DNA of 64,000 nucleotides from Actinophytocola oryzae (GCF_004364325.1 NZ_SOCP01000012.1:62001-126000), one strand, 5' to 3'; positions 16,622 through 26,164 are shown, counted from the first letter of the stretch. The notes: generated from the letters alone by a model not told the origin. Program-made: numbers and translations.

Positions 16622-18007
16622 GTGAGTACACATTTCAATGTCGTGGTTCTCGGTGCCGGGCCCGGTGGGTACGTGGCCGCCGTGCGGGCTACGCAGCTCG
16701 GGCTCTCTACGGCGGTCGTCGAGGAGAAGTACTGGGGCGGGGTCTGCCTCAACGTGGGCTGCATCCCCTCCAAGGCGCTCCTGCGCAACGCCGAGCTGGC
16801 GCACATCTTCAACAACGACGCGAAGACCTTCGGCATCGAGGTCGACGGCACGGTCCGGTTCGACTTCGGGGTCGCGCACGCACGCAGCCGCACCGTCGCG
16901 GACGGGCGGGTCAAGGGTGTGCACTACCTGATGAAGAAGAACGGGATCACCGAGTACACCGGGCGGGGCACCTTCACCGGCGCCAACAGCCTCGAGGTCA
17001 ACGGCGAGACCATCACCTTCGACCACTGCGTCATCGCGGCGGGGGCGAAGACCAAGCTGCTGCCGGGCACCCGGCTGTCCGAGCGCGTGGTCACCTACGA
17101 GGAGCAGATCCTCAACCCGGAGCTGCCCGGCAGCATGATCATCGCGGGTGCGGGTGCCATCGGCGTCGAGTTCGCGTACGTGCTGGCCAACTACGGGGTC
17201 GACGTCACGATCGTCGAGTTCCTCGACCGGCTCGTGCCGCTGGAGGACGTCGAGGTCTCCAAGGAGCTGGCGCGGCACTACCGCAAGCTCGGCGTCACCG
17301 TCATGACCTCCACCAGGGTCGAGTCGATCGACGACTCCGGCGACCAGGTCACCGTCGAGGTCTCCGCGAACGGCGAGAAGAAGACGCTCAAGGCCGACAA
17401 GGTCCTGCAGGCCATCGGCTTCCAGCCGAACATCGAGGGCTACGGCCTCGACGTGGCGGGCGTGGCGACCACCGACCGCGGTGCCATCGACATCGACGAG
17501 TACGGCCGCACGAACGTGCCGCACATCTTCGCGATCGGCGACGTCACCGCGAAGCTCATGCTCGCGCACAACGCCGAGGCCATGGGCATCGTCGCGGTCG
17601 AGACCATCGCGGGTGCCGAGACCATGCCGATCGACTACCGGATGGTGCCGCGCGCGACCTACTGCCAGCCGCAGATCGCGAGCTTCGGCTACACCGAGGA
17701 GCAGGCCCGCGAGGCAGGCTTCGACGTGGTTGTGGCCAAGTTCCCGTTCACGGCCAACGGCAAGTCGCACGGCCTGGGCGACGCACGCGGGTTCGTCAAG
17801 CTGCTGTCGGACAAGAAGTACGGGGAGCTGCTCGGCGGGCACCTCATCGGCCCGGACGTCACCGAGCTGCTGCCGGAGCTGACGCTCGGCCAGCAGTGGG
17901 ACCTGACCGTCCACGAGATGGCCCGCAACATCCACGCCCACCCGACGCTGGGCGAGGCCGTCAAGGAGGCCATCCACGGCCTCGCGGGCCACATGATCAA
18001 CCTGTGA
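16622..18007 (+). CDS. lpd: Dihydrolipoamide dehydrogenase (E3)
   Basis: A 461-residue FAD flavoprotein that reoxidises dihydrolipoamide in the pyruvate, 2-oxoglutarate and branched-chain 2-oxoacid dehydrogenase complexes, and in mycobacteria serves peroxynitrite reductase. It has the FAD motif [14 protein letters not shown] (7-20), the redox-active disulfide Cys42/Cys47 in [13 protein letters not shown], the NAD motif [11 protein letters not shown], and the C-terminal dimer-interface His-Glu pair in HAHPTLGE. E1 and E2 genes are not adjacent, as is common for actinobacterial lpd. It ends in a bidirectional terminator shared with the convergent deiminase-family gene. Confidence 0.95.
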   Translation: MSTHFNVVVLGAGPGGYVAAVRATQLGLSTAVVEEKYWGGVCLNVGCIPSKALLRNAELAHIFNNDAKTFGIEVDGTVRFDFGVAHARSRTVADGRVKGVHYLMKKNGITEYTGRGTFTGANSLEVNGETITFDHCVIAAGAKTKLLPGTRLSERVVTYEEQILNPELPGSMIIAGAGAIGVEFAYVLANYGVDVTIVEFLDRLVPLEDVEVSKELARHYRKLGVTVMTSTRVESIDDSGDQVTVEVSANGEKKTLKADKVLQAIGFQPNIEGYGLDVAGVATTDRGAIDIDEYGRTNVPHIFAIGDVTAKLMLAHNAEAMGIVAVETIAGAETMPIDYRMVPRATYCQPQIASFGYTEEQAREAGFDVVVAKFPFTANGKSHGLGDARGFVKLLSDKKYGELLGGHLIGPDVTELLPELTLGQQWDLTVHEMARNIHAHPTLGEAVKEAIHGLAGHMINL

Positions 18008-18013
18008 GAGCCG

Positions 18014-18044
18014 GGGTCGCCGCCGCGCGGTGCGGCGGCGACCC
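18014..18044. terminator. Bidirectional terminator between lpd and the deiminase-family gene
   Basis: A perfect 13-bp stem (GGGTCGCCGCCGC at 18014-18026, complement at 18032-18044) with a 5-nt loop in the 43-bp gap between two converging genes. Confidence 0.85.
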
Positions 18045-18050
18045 GTCCGT

Positions 18051-19664
18051 CTAGAACGCGCGCCAGGCGTTGGTCGTGCAGTGGACCTCGCCGCCGCCGA
18101 GGTGTGCCCAGCCGAGGTCCTCGACCCAGTCGACGTGCACACCTCGGAGCGCGCGTTCGGCCACCGACTTGAAGATGTCCACGCCGTTCACGACGGGCGC
18201 GTGCGGATCGGGTGCCGCAAACGTTTGCGCGTTCACTGACAGGCCGTTCGGGATGCCCGGGGTCGCCGCGACGAAGAGCCCCGCCGACGCCACCTTCCTG
18301 AACAGGACCGGCACCCGGACCACCTCGTCGGCGCGCAGGCCGGTCTCGGCCAGCAGGACCGACAGCTGGTCGTCGACGTGCCTGGCGGCCTCCTCGTTGT
18401 CGGCCAGGACGGTCGGGTCGGCCAGCACCTCGTCGATGGTGCCGGTGTCACGGCCGGTGAACCGGGCGTCACCGCGACCGCCCGCCTGTGCCGACCGCAT
18501 GGTCGCCAGCGCGAGGCGCGGGTCGGCGGCCATCAGCGTCCAGCCCCGGTCGTTGGCGGCACGGACCACGTGCGTGGTCTCGTCGGTGTGACCCACGAGC
18601 AGCCACGACGTGTCGACCACCACCGGCGGCTGTTGGTCCTGGCTGGTCAGCAGCCCGACGAACGCCGGGTCGGGGGTCAGTTCGCCGCTGGGATCCGAGC
18701 CGTACACGAGCCGCCCGCGCGGGTAGCCCTCGTACGGCGGCAGCGACTCGATGTTGCCGGTCGCGTTGCGGAGGTCCTGCACGGCGTCCCGGCCGTCGTC
18801 GACCAGCTCCTGCACGACCGCGACGTCCGGGCCGCGCAGGTCGCGGAACACCGCCCGTGCCGCGGGCCGGGGAGTGCGCACCCCGTCGATGTCCCAGATG
18901 TTCGCCGAGCGGATCGCGAACCGCATGGTCTGCCCACCCGCACGCGCGTAGGCGGGCTCGAAGAAGTCCTGCCACCAGACGTCCTGCCACCACGTGTCGG
19001 TGCCGGTCAGGTAGCGCATCGGCGCCGACCTGAGCCCGGCGCTGAACGACTCCCAGTCGTGTGGCTCCCACGATCCGTCGATCCAGGTCCAGCCGTCCGG
19101 GTGACCCGCTCCGCCACCCGGACGGGCGGCGAACGCCGTGGTGACCGGCTGCAGGTCGTGTTGCAACAGCAGCGGCGCCACCCGAAGGTGGTGACTCACC
19201 ACTCGTTCGCCTGACGTGAGTGTGACGGTGACCCGGCCGTCCCAGTCAGGTCTGCGGACGTCCGTCGCCTCGACACCCAGCTCGACGCCGTCCCGCAGCT
19301 CCGCGGCCGACAGCGTGGCGGCAGGTGTCCACGAGCCGCCGCGTCGCACGAAGACGTGGGCCCGGCCCGAGACCGTGACCCGGCCCGCTTCGGCGCCCCG
19401 GGCCGTCAGCCGGGCCAGGTCCCGCTCGTCGGCGCGGCCGTTGACCACGTCGTCCCCGGCGTCGTTGCACGCGGCCAGCTCGTCGTCGACCGCCGACCCC
19501 AGCGCGTCCAGCTGGGCGTCGGTGACCAGACAGCGGCGGCTGTCGTCGTCCAGGTTCGGCAGTACGACCGTGTCGCCGCGCAACGCGGCGGTCGACGCGC
19601 CCGCAGGCACGGCGACCAGCCCGCCCGCGAGCGCCAACAACGCCGCTACCCCCAGGTACCGCAA
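18051..19664 (-). CDS. Secreted protein-arginine deiminase (PAD) family protein
   Basis: A 537-residue exported protein with a signal peptide (about 1-25, ending PAGASTA). Family members convert peptidyl-arginine to citrulline with calcium. PNLDDDSRRC and CNDAGDDVVNGRADERDLARL (about 36-86) fit the PAD middle domain with its acidic calcium sites. The C-terminal part has all four catalytic positions in family context: WWQDFFEPAYARAGG (Asp233), DTSWLLVGHTDE (His359, Asp361) and GGGEVHCTTNAWR (Cys529). NGLSVNAQTF and PVVNGVDIFK are also family-like. No immunoglobulin-like first domain is evident, so it is shorter than vertebrate PADs (about 660 residues). The TTG at 19664 is supported by a GGGGAGGAA site. 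Natural substrate unknown. Confidence 0.8.
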   Translation of the reverse strand: MRYLGVAALLALAGGLVAVPAGASTAALRGDTVVLPNLDDDSRRCLVTDAQLDALGSAVDDELAACNDAGDDVVNGRADERDLARLTARGAEAGRVTVSGRAHVFVRRGGSWTPAATLSAAELRDGVELGVEATDVRRPDWDGRVTVTLTSGERVVSHHLRVAPLLLQHDLQPVTTAFAARPGGGAGHPDGWTWIDGSWEPHDWESFSAGLRSAPMRYLTGTDTWWQDVWWQDFFEPAYARAGGQTMRFAIRSANIWDIDGVRTPRPAARAVFRDLRGPDVAVVQELVDDGRDAVQDLRNATGNIESLPPYEGYPRGRLVYGSDPSGELTPDPAFVGLLTSQDQQPPVVVDTSWLLVGHTDETTHVVRAANDRGWTLMAADPRLALATMRSAQAGGRGDARFTGRDTGTIDEVLADPTVLADNEEAARHVDDQLSVLLAETGLRADEVVRVPVLFRKVASAGLFVAATPGIPNGLSVNAQTFAAPDPHAPVVNGVDIFKSVAERALRGVHVDWVEDLGWAHLGGGEVHCTTNAWRAF

Positions 19665-19729
19665 TGTTTCCTCCCCAGTTCGTCCCTGCTACCGAACCTA
19701 GGGAGAGACCGACGGCCCGTCATCAGCAG

Positions 19730-21622
19730 TCAGGAGGAGGTGCGGTCACCACCTCGGAGGACAGTCCGCATGGCGTCGAGCACCGCGGGGTCCTCGATCG
19801 TGGAGGGGACGGGTTCGTCGCGGCCGTTGGCTATGCCGCGCATCGTCCTGCGGAGGATCTTGCCCGAGCGGGTCTTCGGGAGGCCGTCGACGACCGAGAC
19901 GTCGCGGAACGCCGCCACCGGGCCGATGTCCCGGCGGACGGCCGCCACCAGCTCGGCCCGCAGTGCCTCCTCGGTGATCTCCACGCCCGCCTTCAGCACC
20001 ACGAAACCACGCGGCAGCTGGCCTTTCACGTCGTCCGCGACGCCGATCACCGCGCACTCCGCGACCGCCGGGTGCGCCGCGAGGACCGCCTCCATCGAGC
20101 CGGTCGACAGGCGGTGGCCCGCCACGTTGATGACGTCGTCGGTGCGGCCCATGACGTAGACGTAGCCGTCCTCGTCGACGTAGCCGCCGTCGCCGGTCAG
20201 GTAGTAGCCGGGGTAGCGGGACAGGTACGACTCCACGTACCGGTCGTCGTCGCCCCACAGGGTCGGGAGGGTGCCTGGCGGCATGGGTAACTTCAGTGCG
20301 ATCGCGCCCTCACCACCGCGGGGCATGTCGTTGCCGTCGCCGTCGAGGACGTGGACGTCGTAGCCGGGCACCGCCACGGACGGCGAGCCTGCCTTGATCG
20401 GCAGGTCGTCGAGGCCACGCGGGTTCGCGCAGATCGCCCAGCCCGTCTCCGTCTGCCACCAGTGGTCGACGACGGGCACGCCCAGCTTCTCGCTCGCCCA
20501 GTGGTAGGTCTCCGGGTCGAGCCGCTCACCCGCGAGGAACAGGGTCTCGAATCCGGACAGGTCGTACTTCGCCAGTTCGGCGGCCGACGGGTCGACCCGC
20601 TTGATCGCCCGGAACGCCGTCGGGGCCGTGAACAGGGCCTTCACCCCGTACTCGGCGACGACGCGCCAGAACGCGCCGGCGTCCGGGGTGCCGACCGGTT
20701 TGCCCTCGTAGAGCAATGTCACCGAGCCGGTCAGCAGCGGGGCGTACACGATGTAGGAATGGCCGACGACCCAACCGACGTCCGACGCGGTCCACCACAC
20801 CTCACCGGGGTGGAGGTCGTAGATGTTCGGCATAGACCAGGCCAGCGCGACCGCGTGCCCGCCGTTGTCCCGTACGACGCCCTTCGGCCTGCCGGTCGTG
20901 CCGGACGTGTACAGGATGTACAGCGGGTCGGTCGCCTGCACGGGCACGCACTCCGCGGGCGTGGCGTCCGCGACCAGTTCGTCCCAGTCCACGTCCCGCT
21001 CGCCCAGCGTCGCGGGGGCCTGCTCGCGCTGCAGCAGGACGACCCGGTCGGGCTGGTGCGACGTCGCGGCCAGTGCCTCGTCGATGATCGGCTTGTACTC
21101 GACGACCCTGGTCGGCTCGACGCCGCAGGACGCCGCCACGATCACCTTCGGCCGCGCGTCCTCGATGCGGCTGGCGAGCTCCTTGGGGGCGAACCCGCCG
21201 AATACCACGGAGTGCACCGCGCCGAGCCGGGCGCACGCCAGCATCGCGACGACCGCCCGTGGCACCATGGGCATGTAGATGATCACCCGGTCGCCATGGC
21301 CGACGCCGAGCGAGCGCAGCGCGCCCGCGAAGGTCGCGACCTCGTCCCGAAGCTCACGGTAGGTGAACGACGCCTTGCTACCCGTCACCGGCGAGTCGTA
21401 GATGAGGGCGGTCTGGTCCGCGCGGCCACCGTCGACGTGCCGGTCGAGCGCGTTGTGGCACGTGTTCAGCACGCCGTCGGGGAACCACCGGTACAACGGA
21501 GCCGTGTTGTCGTCGAGGGCTCTGGTGGGCGGGGTGACCCAGTCGATGGACTCGGCGGCCGCCAACCAGAAGGCCTCGGGGTCCGCGAGGCTTTGTCGGT
21601 ACGAGTCCTGGTAGCTGCCCAT
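19730..21622 (-). CDS. prpE: Propionyl-CoA synthetase / acetyl-CoA synthetase-like acyl-CoA ligase
   Basis: A 630-residue AMP-forming ligase close to PrpE. It has the N-terminal ACAS domain YQDSYRQSLADPEAFWLAAAESIDWVTPPTRAL, P-loop YTSGTTGRPKGVVRDNGGHAVAL, WWTASDVGWVVGHSYIVYAPLL, and C-terminal Lys motif LPKTRSGKILRRTMR, where the Lys is the adenylation residue and a target of reversible acetylation. The RPKGVVRDNGG variant after the P-loop and the DWVTPP N-terminus separate it from acetyl-CoA synthetase. It would activate propionate for the methylcitrate or methylmalonyl pathways. Start ATG 21622, preceded at 8 nt by a leaderless-type -10 box. Divergent from the kinase gene. Confidence 0.88.
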   Translation of the reverse strand: MGSYQDSYRQSLADPEAFWLAAAESIDWVTPPTRALDDNTAPLYRWFPDGVLNTCHNALDRHVDGGRADQTALIYDSPVTGSKASFTYRELRDEVATFAGALRSLGVGHGDRVIIYMPMVPRAVVAMLACARLGAVHSVVFGGFAPKELASRIEDARPKVIVAASCGVEPTRVVEYKPIIDEALAATSHQPDRVVLLQREQAPATLGERDVDWDELVADATPAECVPVQATDPLYILYTSGTTGRPKGVVRDNGGHAVALAWSMPNIYDLHPGEVWWTASDVGWVVGHSYIVYAPLLTGSVTLLYEGKPVGTPDAGAFWRVVAEYGVKALFTAPTAFRAIKRVDPSAAELAKYDLSGFETLFLAGERLDPETYHWASEKLGVPVVDHWWQTETGWAICANPRGLDDLPIKAGSPSVAVPGYDVHVLDGDGNDMPRGGEGAIALKLPMPPGTLPTLWGDDDRYVESYLSRYPGYYLTGDGGYVDEDGYVYVMGRTDDVINVAGHRLSTGSMEAVLAAHPAVAECAVIGVADDVKGQLPRGFVVLKAGVEITEEALRAELVAAVRRDIGPVAAFRDVSVVDGLPKTRSGKILRRTMRGIANGRDEPVPSTIEDPAVLDAMRTVLRGGDRTSS

Positions 21623-21630
21623 AGGTACCG

Positions 21631-21636
21631 AACCTA
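21631..21636 (-). promoter_or_regulatory. -10 box of a leaderless promoter for prpE
   Basis: Minus-strand TAGGTT lies 8 nt before the ATG at 21622. The same TAGGTT hexamer (19695-19700, minus strand) precedes the deiminase-family gene, there followed by a ribosome-binding site. Confidence 0.45.
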
Positions 21637-21748
21637 GCTCGTGGCGGCAACCTGGTCACCGTCTCCAACGTCGTCATAACAGGTCGACATAGGGTGGAAC
21701 GCCGGACGTGTTCGTCTGGTCTGATGAACGGATAGGGAGGGAGGGGCG

Positions 21749-23575
21749 GTGAACCTGCTCGTCGACTGGGGTAGTTCGCTGATCTCCCTGGCGCACGACA
21801 TCTTCCAGCCCAGCATCTGCCCTGGCGACTGGGTGTGGGCCTCGATCATGGCCGGCTTCCTGGTGGGCCTCCTGCCGCCACTCGGTGCGGTGCTCATCGC
21901 GCTGGTCCGCAAGGGGACCGGCAACACCTACAACGCGGCGACGCTCACGGTGTTCGGCCTGTTCGGCGGGGTCTTCGCGTTCCTGCTGCCGTGGCTGTAC
22001 ACGAACGGCGTCTCCGAGACGTTCCGCACCGTGTTCCACAACGCCGAGGTCAACCCGAACGGCGACACGAGCGTGGGCACGGGGCTCACCGCCACCGAGG
22101 CCGGGTCCATGGGCAAGGCGTTCTGCAACATGGACCCCCAGGTCTCCTACATGGGTGGGCGCGCCAACGTCTACGAGGTCCTGTTCCACCCGTTCGAGAG
22201 CGGCCCGATGCTGGTGCTGCGGTACGCGATGCTGCTCGTGGTGCCGGGCATCGCGATCCTGTTCGTGTGGTTGCAGGCGCGGCTCGCGTTCCGCCGTGGC
22301 CCGAAGTGGCCCGGCCGGTTCTACTGGCTGCCGTTCGTGGCCGCCCTGGTCCTGAGCGTGGCGGTGGCGGTGAACGTTGCCACCTACATGTGGATCGGCG
22401 TGCTGCTGGCGAGCGTGCTGGGGCTGTTGCCGCTGCTCGTCGTGGGTCCGCCGAGCTGGTCGGTGATCGAACGGCGGTACAAGCAGGCCGCCGCGCAGCA
22501 GCAACCACAACAGCAGGGCGCGCAGCGACCGCCCCCGTACGTGCCGCCGCCGCAGCCGCCGCCCTACAAGCCGCAGCCGCCCGCCCAGCCGGTCAGGACG
22601 CCGCCGCCGACGCGCGTGGCGCCGAGGATGCCCGAGCCGGAGCCCGACCGTCAGGCCCTCGCCGCGCTCGCGGCCGACCCCGGTCCGCTGCCGTTCGCGT
22701 CGGAGAAGCCGACCGCGGTCATCCGGCCCGCGGGCTCGCGGTTCCAGAAGCTGCGCCAGCTCGGCACCGGCGGATTCGGGACCGTGTGGCTGGCGAAGGA
22801 CACGCAGCTCAACCGCACGATCGCGATCAAGATGGCGCACGCGCCGGACGCCGAGACCGAGGAGCGGATGCTGCGTGAGGCGCGGGCGCTCGCGGCCGTG
22901 CACCACCCGAACTGCGTGCGGGTCTACGACATCGTCTCCGAAGGCGACGGCCTCGGGCTGATCATGGAGTACATCGAGGGCGAGCAGCTGGCGGAGGTCG
23001 TGCACGGACAGGGCGTGCTGGGCGACCTGCAGGCCGCCCGCCTGTGGCTGACGATGGCGGGCGCCCTGTCCGCGGCACACGCGAAGGGCGTGCTGCACCG
23101 CGACGTCAAACCCGCGAACGTGATCGTCGACCCGGAGGGCATGCCGCACCTCATCGACTTCGGCATCGCCCGCTCGAAGGGCGACCAGACGCTGACGGCC
23201 GCGGGCATGATGGTCGGCACCCCCGACTTCCTGGCCCCGGAGACCGCCACGGGCGCGACCGCGACACCGGCGTCGGACGCCTGGCAGCTGGCCGCGACGG
23301 TGAGCTTCGCCCTCGCGGGTCACCCGCCGCGTGGTGTCCGCGAGAACGCCATGGCCGCACTGATGGCCGCCGCGAAGGCCGAGCCGCTGTCGCACCTGCC
23401 GCAGCGGAGCACCCACCTGCGACTGCTGGCGGCGTCACTGGACAAGGACCCGGCCCGCAGGCCGACGCTGGCGGCGATCCAGCGCGAGATAACGGCGTGG
23501 ATCGCCCGTGCGGGCCAGGAGACCGCGGGCCCGGTGACGCAGATCGTCCCCCGCGCCCAGATCAACCGGCGGTGA
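21749..23575 (+). CDS. Membrane Ser/Thr protein kinase with an N-terminal multi-pass domain
   Basis: A 608-residue protein. Residues 1-240 contain about five or six hydrophobic segments (SIMAGFLVGLLPPLGAVLIALV, LTVFGLFGGVFAFLLPWLY, LRYAMLLVVPGIAILFVWL, LPFVAALVLSVAVAVNVATYMWIGVLLASVLGLLPLL); 245-300 is a Gln/Pro-rich linker; about 331-590 is a Hanks kinase. Kinase motifs are present: GTGGFGTVW (loop), IAIKMA (Lys), LHRDVKPAN near 450, DFGIARS and GTPDFLAPE. The layout is reversed from PknB-type receptors, where kinase precedes a single membrane helix, and no extracellular PASTA domain exists. GTG start with a GGGAGGGAGGGG site. Target unknown. It converges with PMT across an inverted-repeat element. 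Confidence 0.9.
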   Translation: MNLLVDWGSSLISLAHDIFQPSICPGDWVWASIMAGFLVGLLPPLGAVLIALVRKGTGNTYNAATLTVFGLFGGVFAFLLPWLYTNGVSETFRTVFHNAEVNPNGDTSVGTGLTATEAGSMGKAFCNMDPQVSYMGGRANVYEVLFHPFESGPMLVLRYAMLLVVPGIAILFVWLQARLAFRRGPKWPGRFYWLPFVAALVLSVAVAVNVATYMWIGVLLASVLGLLPLLVVGPPSWSVIERRYKQAAAQQQPQQQGAQRPPPYVPPPQPPPYKPQPPAQPVRTPPPTRVAPRMPEPEPDRQALAALAADPGPLPFASEKPTAVIRPAGSRFQKLRQLGTGGFGTVWLAKDTQLNRTIAIKMAHAPDAETEERMLREARALAAVHHPNCVRVYDIVSEGDGLGLIMEYIEGEQLAEVVHGQGVLGDLQAARLWLTMAGALSAAHAKGVLHRDVKPANVIVDPEGMPHLIDFGIARSKGDQTLTAAGMMVGTPDFLAPETATGATATPASDAWQLAATVSFALAGHPPRGVRENAMAALMAAAKAEPLSHLPQRSTHLRLLAASLDKDPARRPTLAAIQREITAWIARAGQETAGPVTQIVPRAQINRR

Positions 23576-23588
23576 ACACGCCCGACCC

Positions 23589-23649
23589 CGGCGTACTGAA
23601 GGCGTCCTTCGTAACGGTCGGCGTACTGAAGGCGTCCTTCAGTACGCCG
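23589..23649. terminator. Duplicated inverted-repeat element, probable bidirectional terminator
   Basis: Two 27-bp near-identical copies lie 30 bp apart (23589-23615 and 23619-23645). The second copy plus its flank forms a perfect 14-bp stem (23619-23632 with 23636-23649, 3-nt loop CGT); the first forms only the short GAAGG-CGT-CCTTC core. It sits between converging kinase and PMT genes. Confidence 0.7.
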
Positions 23650-23664
23650 GGGCCGGTTGTCGGG

Positions 23665-25236
23665 CTAGCGCCAGCTCGGTAGCCACAGCTCCTGTTGCCA
23701 GCGGACCTCCGAGATGGAGTCGCCGTTCAGGACGGGCCACAGCCAGACGAAGTTGGCGACCACGATGCCCACGTACAGGGCGACGATGAGCAGACCGGTC
23801 CCTCGGCGTTCGTAGCCGTCCGGGGCGGTGCCCATGATCTGGCCGAGCACGAGCACGATGCCCAACACCAGGAACGCGGCCATCGGCGTCGCGTAGAAGA
23901 AGTACATCTGGCGGTCCAGGTTGGTGAACCACGGCAGCAGACCAGCCAGGTAGGCCACCACGACCCCCGCGTAGCGCCAGTCCAGCCGGGCGATCATGCG
24001 CCACAGGCCCCAGCCGAGCACCGGCAGCGAGACCCACCACAGCGCGGGTGTGCCGATCAGCATCGTGGCGCTGACGCAGCGCTCCTCGCCGCAGGAGACG
24101 GTGCCGCCGTCGTAGTAGTAGAGCATCGGGCGCAGGCCCATCGGCCACGTCCACGGCTTCGACTCCCACGGGTGCTGGCCGGTCGCGGGGGTCTTCAGGT
24201 TCTCGTGGAAGTCCAGGACGTTGCCCGAGTACTGCCACAGCGACCGCAGCGCGGTGGGCAGGAAGTCGTACCAGCCGTGGTGGACGGACTCGTCGGCCAG
24301 GTGGCGGTCGACCCCCGTCTCCGACATGAACCAGCCCCACCATGTCGACAAATAGACGAGAATGCCGACCGCGACGAACGCCCACAGGCCGGGCAGCAGG
24401 TCGCGGTAGATGGTGCCCCGCCACGGCCGCTCGATGCCGGCCGCGCGGCGCGCCGTGACGTCCCACAGGACCGTCAGCACGCCGAACGCCATGATGAAGA
24501 ACACGCCGGACCACTTGGACCCGCACGCCAGCCCCAGCGACACGCCCGCGAGGAACCGCCACCAGCGGAAGCCGAGGAACGGGCCGTAGGCCGACTCGGT
24601 CGCCCAGCCCTCCCGGACGGCGACCGCCAGGCGCTTGCGCACCTGGTCGCGGTCGAGCAGCAGACAGCCGAACGCCACCAGCACGAAGAACGCCAGGAAG
24701 ATGTCCAGCATCCCCATGCGGCTCTGCACGTGCGACACGCCGTCGCAGATCAGCAGCACGCCCGCGATGGCACCCAGCAGCGTCGACCTGGTCAGCCTGC
24801 GGGCGATCCGGATGATCAGCAGGATCATCAGCGCGCCCGCGAGCGCCGACGTGAAGCGCCAGCCCCAGCCGTCGTAGCCGAAGATCCACTCGCCGATCGC
24901 GATCAGCTGCTTGCCGAGCGGCGGGTGGACGGTCAGCTCGTAGGCCGGGTTGTCCTCGTAACCGCCGTTGCGGAGAAACTCCCACGCCTGCGGCACGTAG
25001 TGTTTCTCATCGAACACCGGGGTGCCCTTGTCCGTGGGGAAGCCCAGGTTCTGCAGTCGCACGAAACCGCCGAACACCGCGAGGAAGCCCGCGACCAGCC
25101 AGCTACGCAGCCGGTCGGTCGGCATCGGCTTGCCGATCAGGTGGATCTCGGCGAGGTCGGCTTCCGACAGGGGCCTCCCGCCGGCACCACCGAAGCTCGG
25201 TGAGACCGCAGCCTGGCGATCGACGGTAAGACTCAC
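23665..25236 (-). CDS. pmt: Protein O-mannosyltransferase (polyprenyl-phosphate-mannose dependent)
   Basis: A 523-residue GT39 membrane enzyme, the actinobacterial Pmt (the homologue I recall is Rv1002c), that mannosylates Ser/Thr of exported proteins during Sec translocation. After a cytoplasmic tail of about 40 residues come roughly ten membrane segments. The first extracytoplasmic loop has VFDEKHYVPQAWEFL with the catalytic Asp-Glu pair, and HPPLGKQLIAIGEWIFG and SRMGMLDIFLAFF are also conserved. The GTG at 25236 is chosen since the longer frame would overlap the divergent rsmI start. The gene order Pmt-rsmI back-to-back is conserved in actinobacteria. Confidence 0.93.
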   Translation of the reverse strand: MSLTVDRQAAVSPSFGGAGGRPLSEADLAEIHLIGKPMPTDRLRSWLVAGFLAVFGGFVRLQNLGFPTDKGTPVFDEKHYVPQAWEFLRNGGYEDNPAYELTVHPPLGKQLIAIGEWIFGYDGWGWRFTSALAGALMILLIIRIARRLTRSTLLGAIAGVLLICDGVSHVQSRMGMLDIFLAFFVLVAFGCLLLDRDQVRKRLAVAVREGWATESAYGPFLGFRWWRFLAGVSLGLACGSKWSGVFFIMAFGVLTVLWDVTARRAAGIERPWRGTIYRDLLPGLWAFVAVGILVYLSTWWGWFMSETGVDRHLADESVHHGWYDFLPTALRSLWQYSGNVLDFHENLKTPATGQHPWESKPWTWPMGLRPMLYYYDGGTVSCGEERCVSATMLIGTPALWWVSLPVLGWGLWRMIARLDWRYAGVVVAYLAGLLPWFTNLDRQMYFFYATPMAAFLVLGIVLVLGQIMGTAPDGYERRGTGLLIVALYVGIVVANFVWLWPVLNGDSISEVRWQQELWLPSWR

Positions 25237-25300
25237 GGGCAAGGATCGTAGGCGGCGCGATGTGGTGTCCGCGTCGGGATCACCAACACGGAGCGACACG

Positions 25301-26137
25301 ATGGTTGAACAGCACGGCAGGCTCGTCCTCGCGGCCACCCCGCTCGGCGACTCGCGGGACGCCTCGCCGCGCCTCGTCGAGGCCATGAACACGGCGGACG
25401 TGGTCGCCGCGGAGGACACGCGCAGGACCCGGTCGCTCGCCATGGCCCTCGGCGCCACGCTGTCCGGGCGTGTCGTGTCCTTCTACGACGCGGTCGAGAC
25501 GAGCAGGCTCGGCGGCCTGGTCGCCGCCGTCGAGGCCGGGCAGACCGTCCTGCTGGTCACCGACGCGGGCATGCCCAGCGTGTCCGATCCCGGCTTCCGG
25601 CTGGTCGCGGCATGCGTGGCGAAGGACCTGCCGGTGACGTGCCTGCCGGGGCCCTCCGCGGTCACCACGGCACTCGCGTTGTCGGGTCTGCCGTGCGAGC
25701 GGTTCTGCTTCGAGGGCTTCGCGCCCCGCAAGGACGGCGAGCGGCGCCGGTTCTTCGCCGCGCTGGTCGAGGAGCCGAGGACGGCCGTGTTCTTCGAGTC
25801 CCCGCACCGCATCGCCGCGACGCTCGAGCTGGCGGTCGAGGTGCTGGGTGCCGGCCGGCGGGCGGCGGTCTGCCGGGAGCTGACCAAGCCCTACGAGGAG
25901 GTCCGGCGCGGCGGTCTCGCCGAGCTGGCCGAGTGGGCGGCCGACGGGGTGCGCGGCGAGATCACGGTCGTGCTGGCGGGTGCCGAACCGGGCCGGGAGC
26001 AGGACATGGACGCGTTGACGGCCGAGGTCCGCCGCCTCGCCGACGAGGGCATGCGACTCAAGGACGCCGCCGCGCAGGTGGCGACGAGCGCGGGCGTGAG
26101 CAAGAAGTCGCTCTACGACGCGGCCGTCCGGAGTTGA
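25301..26137 (+). CDS. rsmI: 16S rRNA (cytidine1402-2'-O)-methyltransferase
   Basis: A 278-residue tetrapyrrole-methylase-fold enzyme that adds the 2'-O-methyl of m4Cm1402 in the ribosomal P site. Motifs: [48 protein letters not shown] (SAM-binding), [25 protein letters not shown] and [12 protein letters not shown], all hallmarks of RsmI. The ATG at 25301 starts just upstream of the first conserved strand. It is divergent from Pmt with a 64-bp gap. Its TGA stop lies inside the -35 element of the following aldo/keto reductase promoter. Confidence 0.95.
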   Translation: MVEQHGRLVLAATPLGDSRDASPRLVEAMNTADVVAAEDTRRTRSLAMALGATLSGRVVSFYDAVETSRLGGLVAAVEAGQTVLLVTDAGMPSVSDPGFRLVAACVAKDLPVTCLPGPSAVTTALALSGLPCERFCFEGFAPRKDGERRRFFAALVEEPRTAVFFESPHRIAATLELAVEVLGAGRRAAVCRELTKPYEEVRRGGLAELAEWAADGVRGEITVVLAGAEPGREQDMDALTAEVRRLADEGMRLKDAAAQVATSAGVSKKSLYDAAVRS

Positions 26138-26164
26138 CCTGAAGCGCGCTCCAGGGTGTTGGCT
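26134..26164 (+). promoter_or_regulatory. MerR-type promoter with 19-bp spacer upstream of the aldo/keto reductase
   Basis: TTGACC (26134-26139) and TTGGCT (26159-26164) are separated by 19 bp, longer than the normal 17. An almost perfect dyad (CCTGAAGCG/CGCTCCAGG, 26138-26155, one mismatch) lies in the spacer. That geometry is the hallmark of promoters activated by MerR-family proteins. The -35 overlaps the rsmI stop codon. Confidence 0.6.

Noticed and set aside
16622-18007. Mercuric or glutathione reductase instead of lipoamide dehydrogenase
   Set aside because: The [13 protein letters not shown] active site and the HAHPTLGE C-terminus match E3 enzymes, and there is no N-terminal metal-binding domain.
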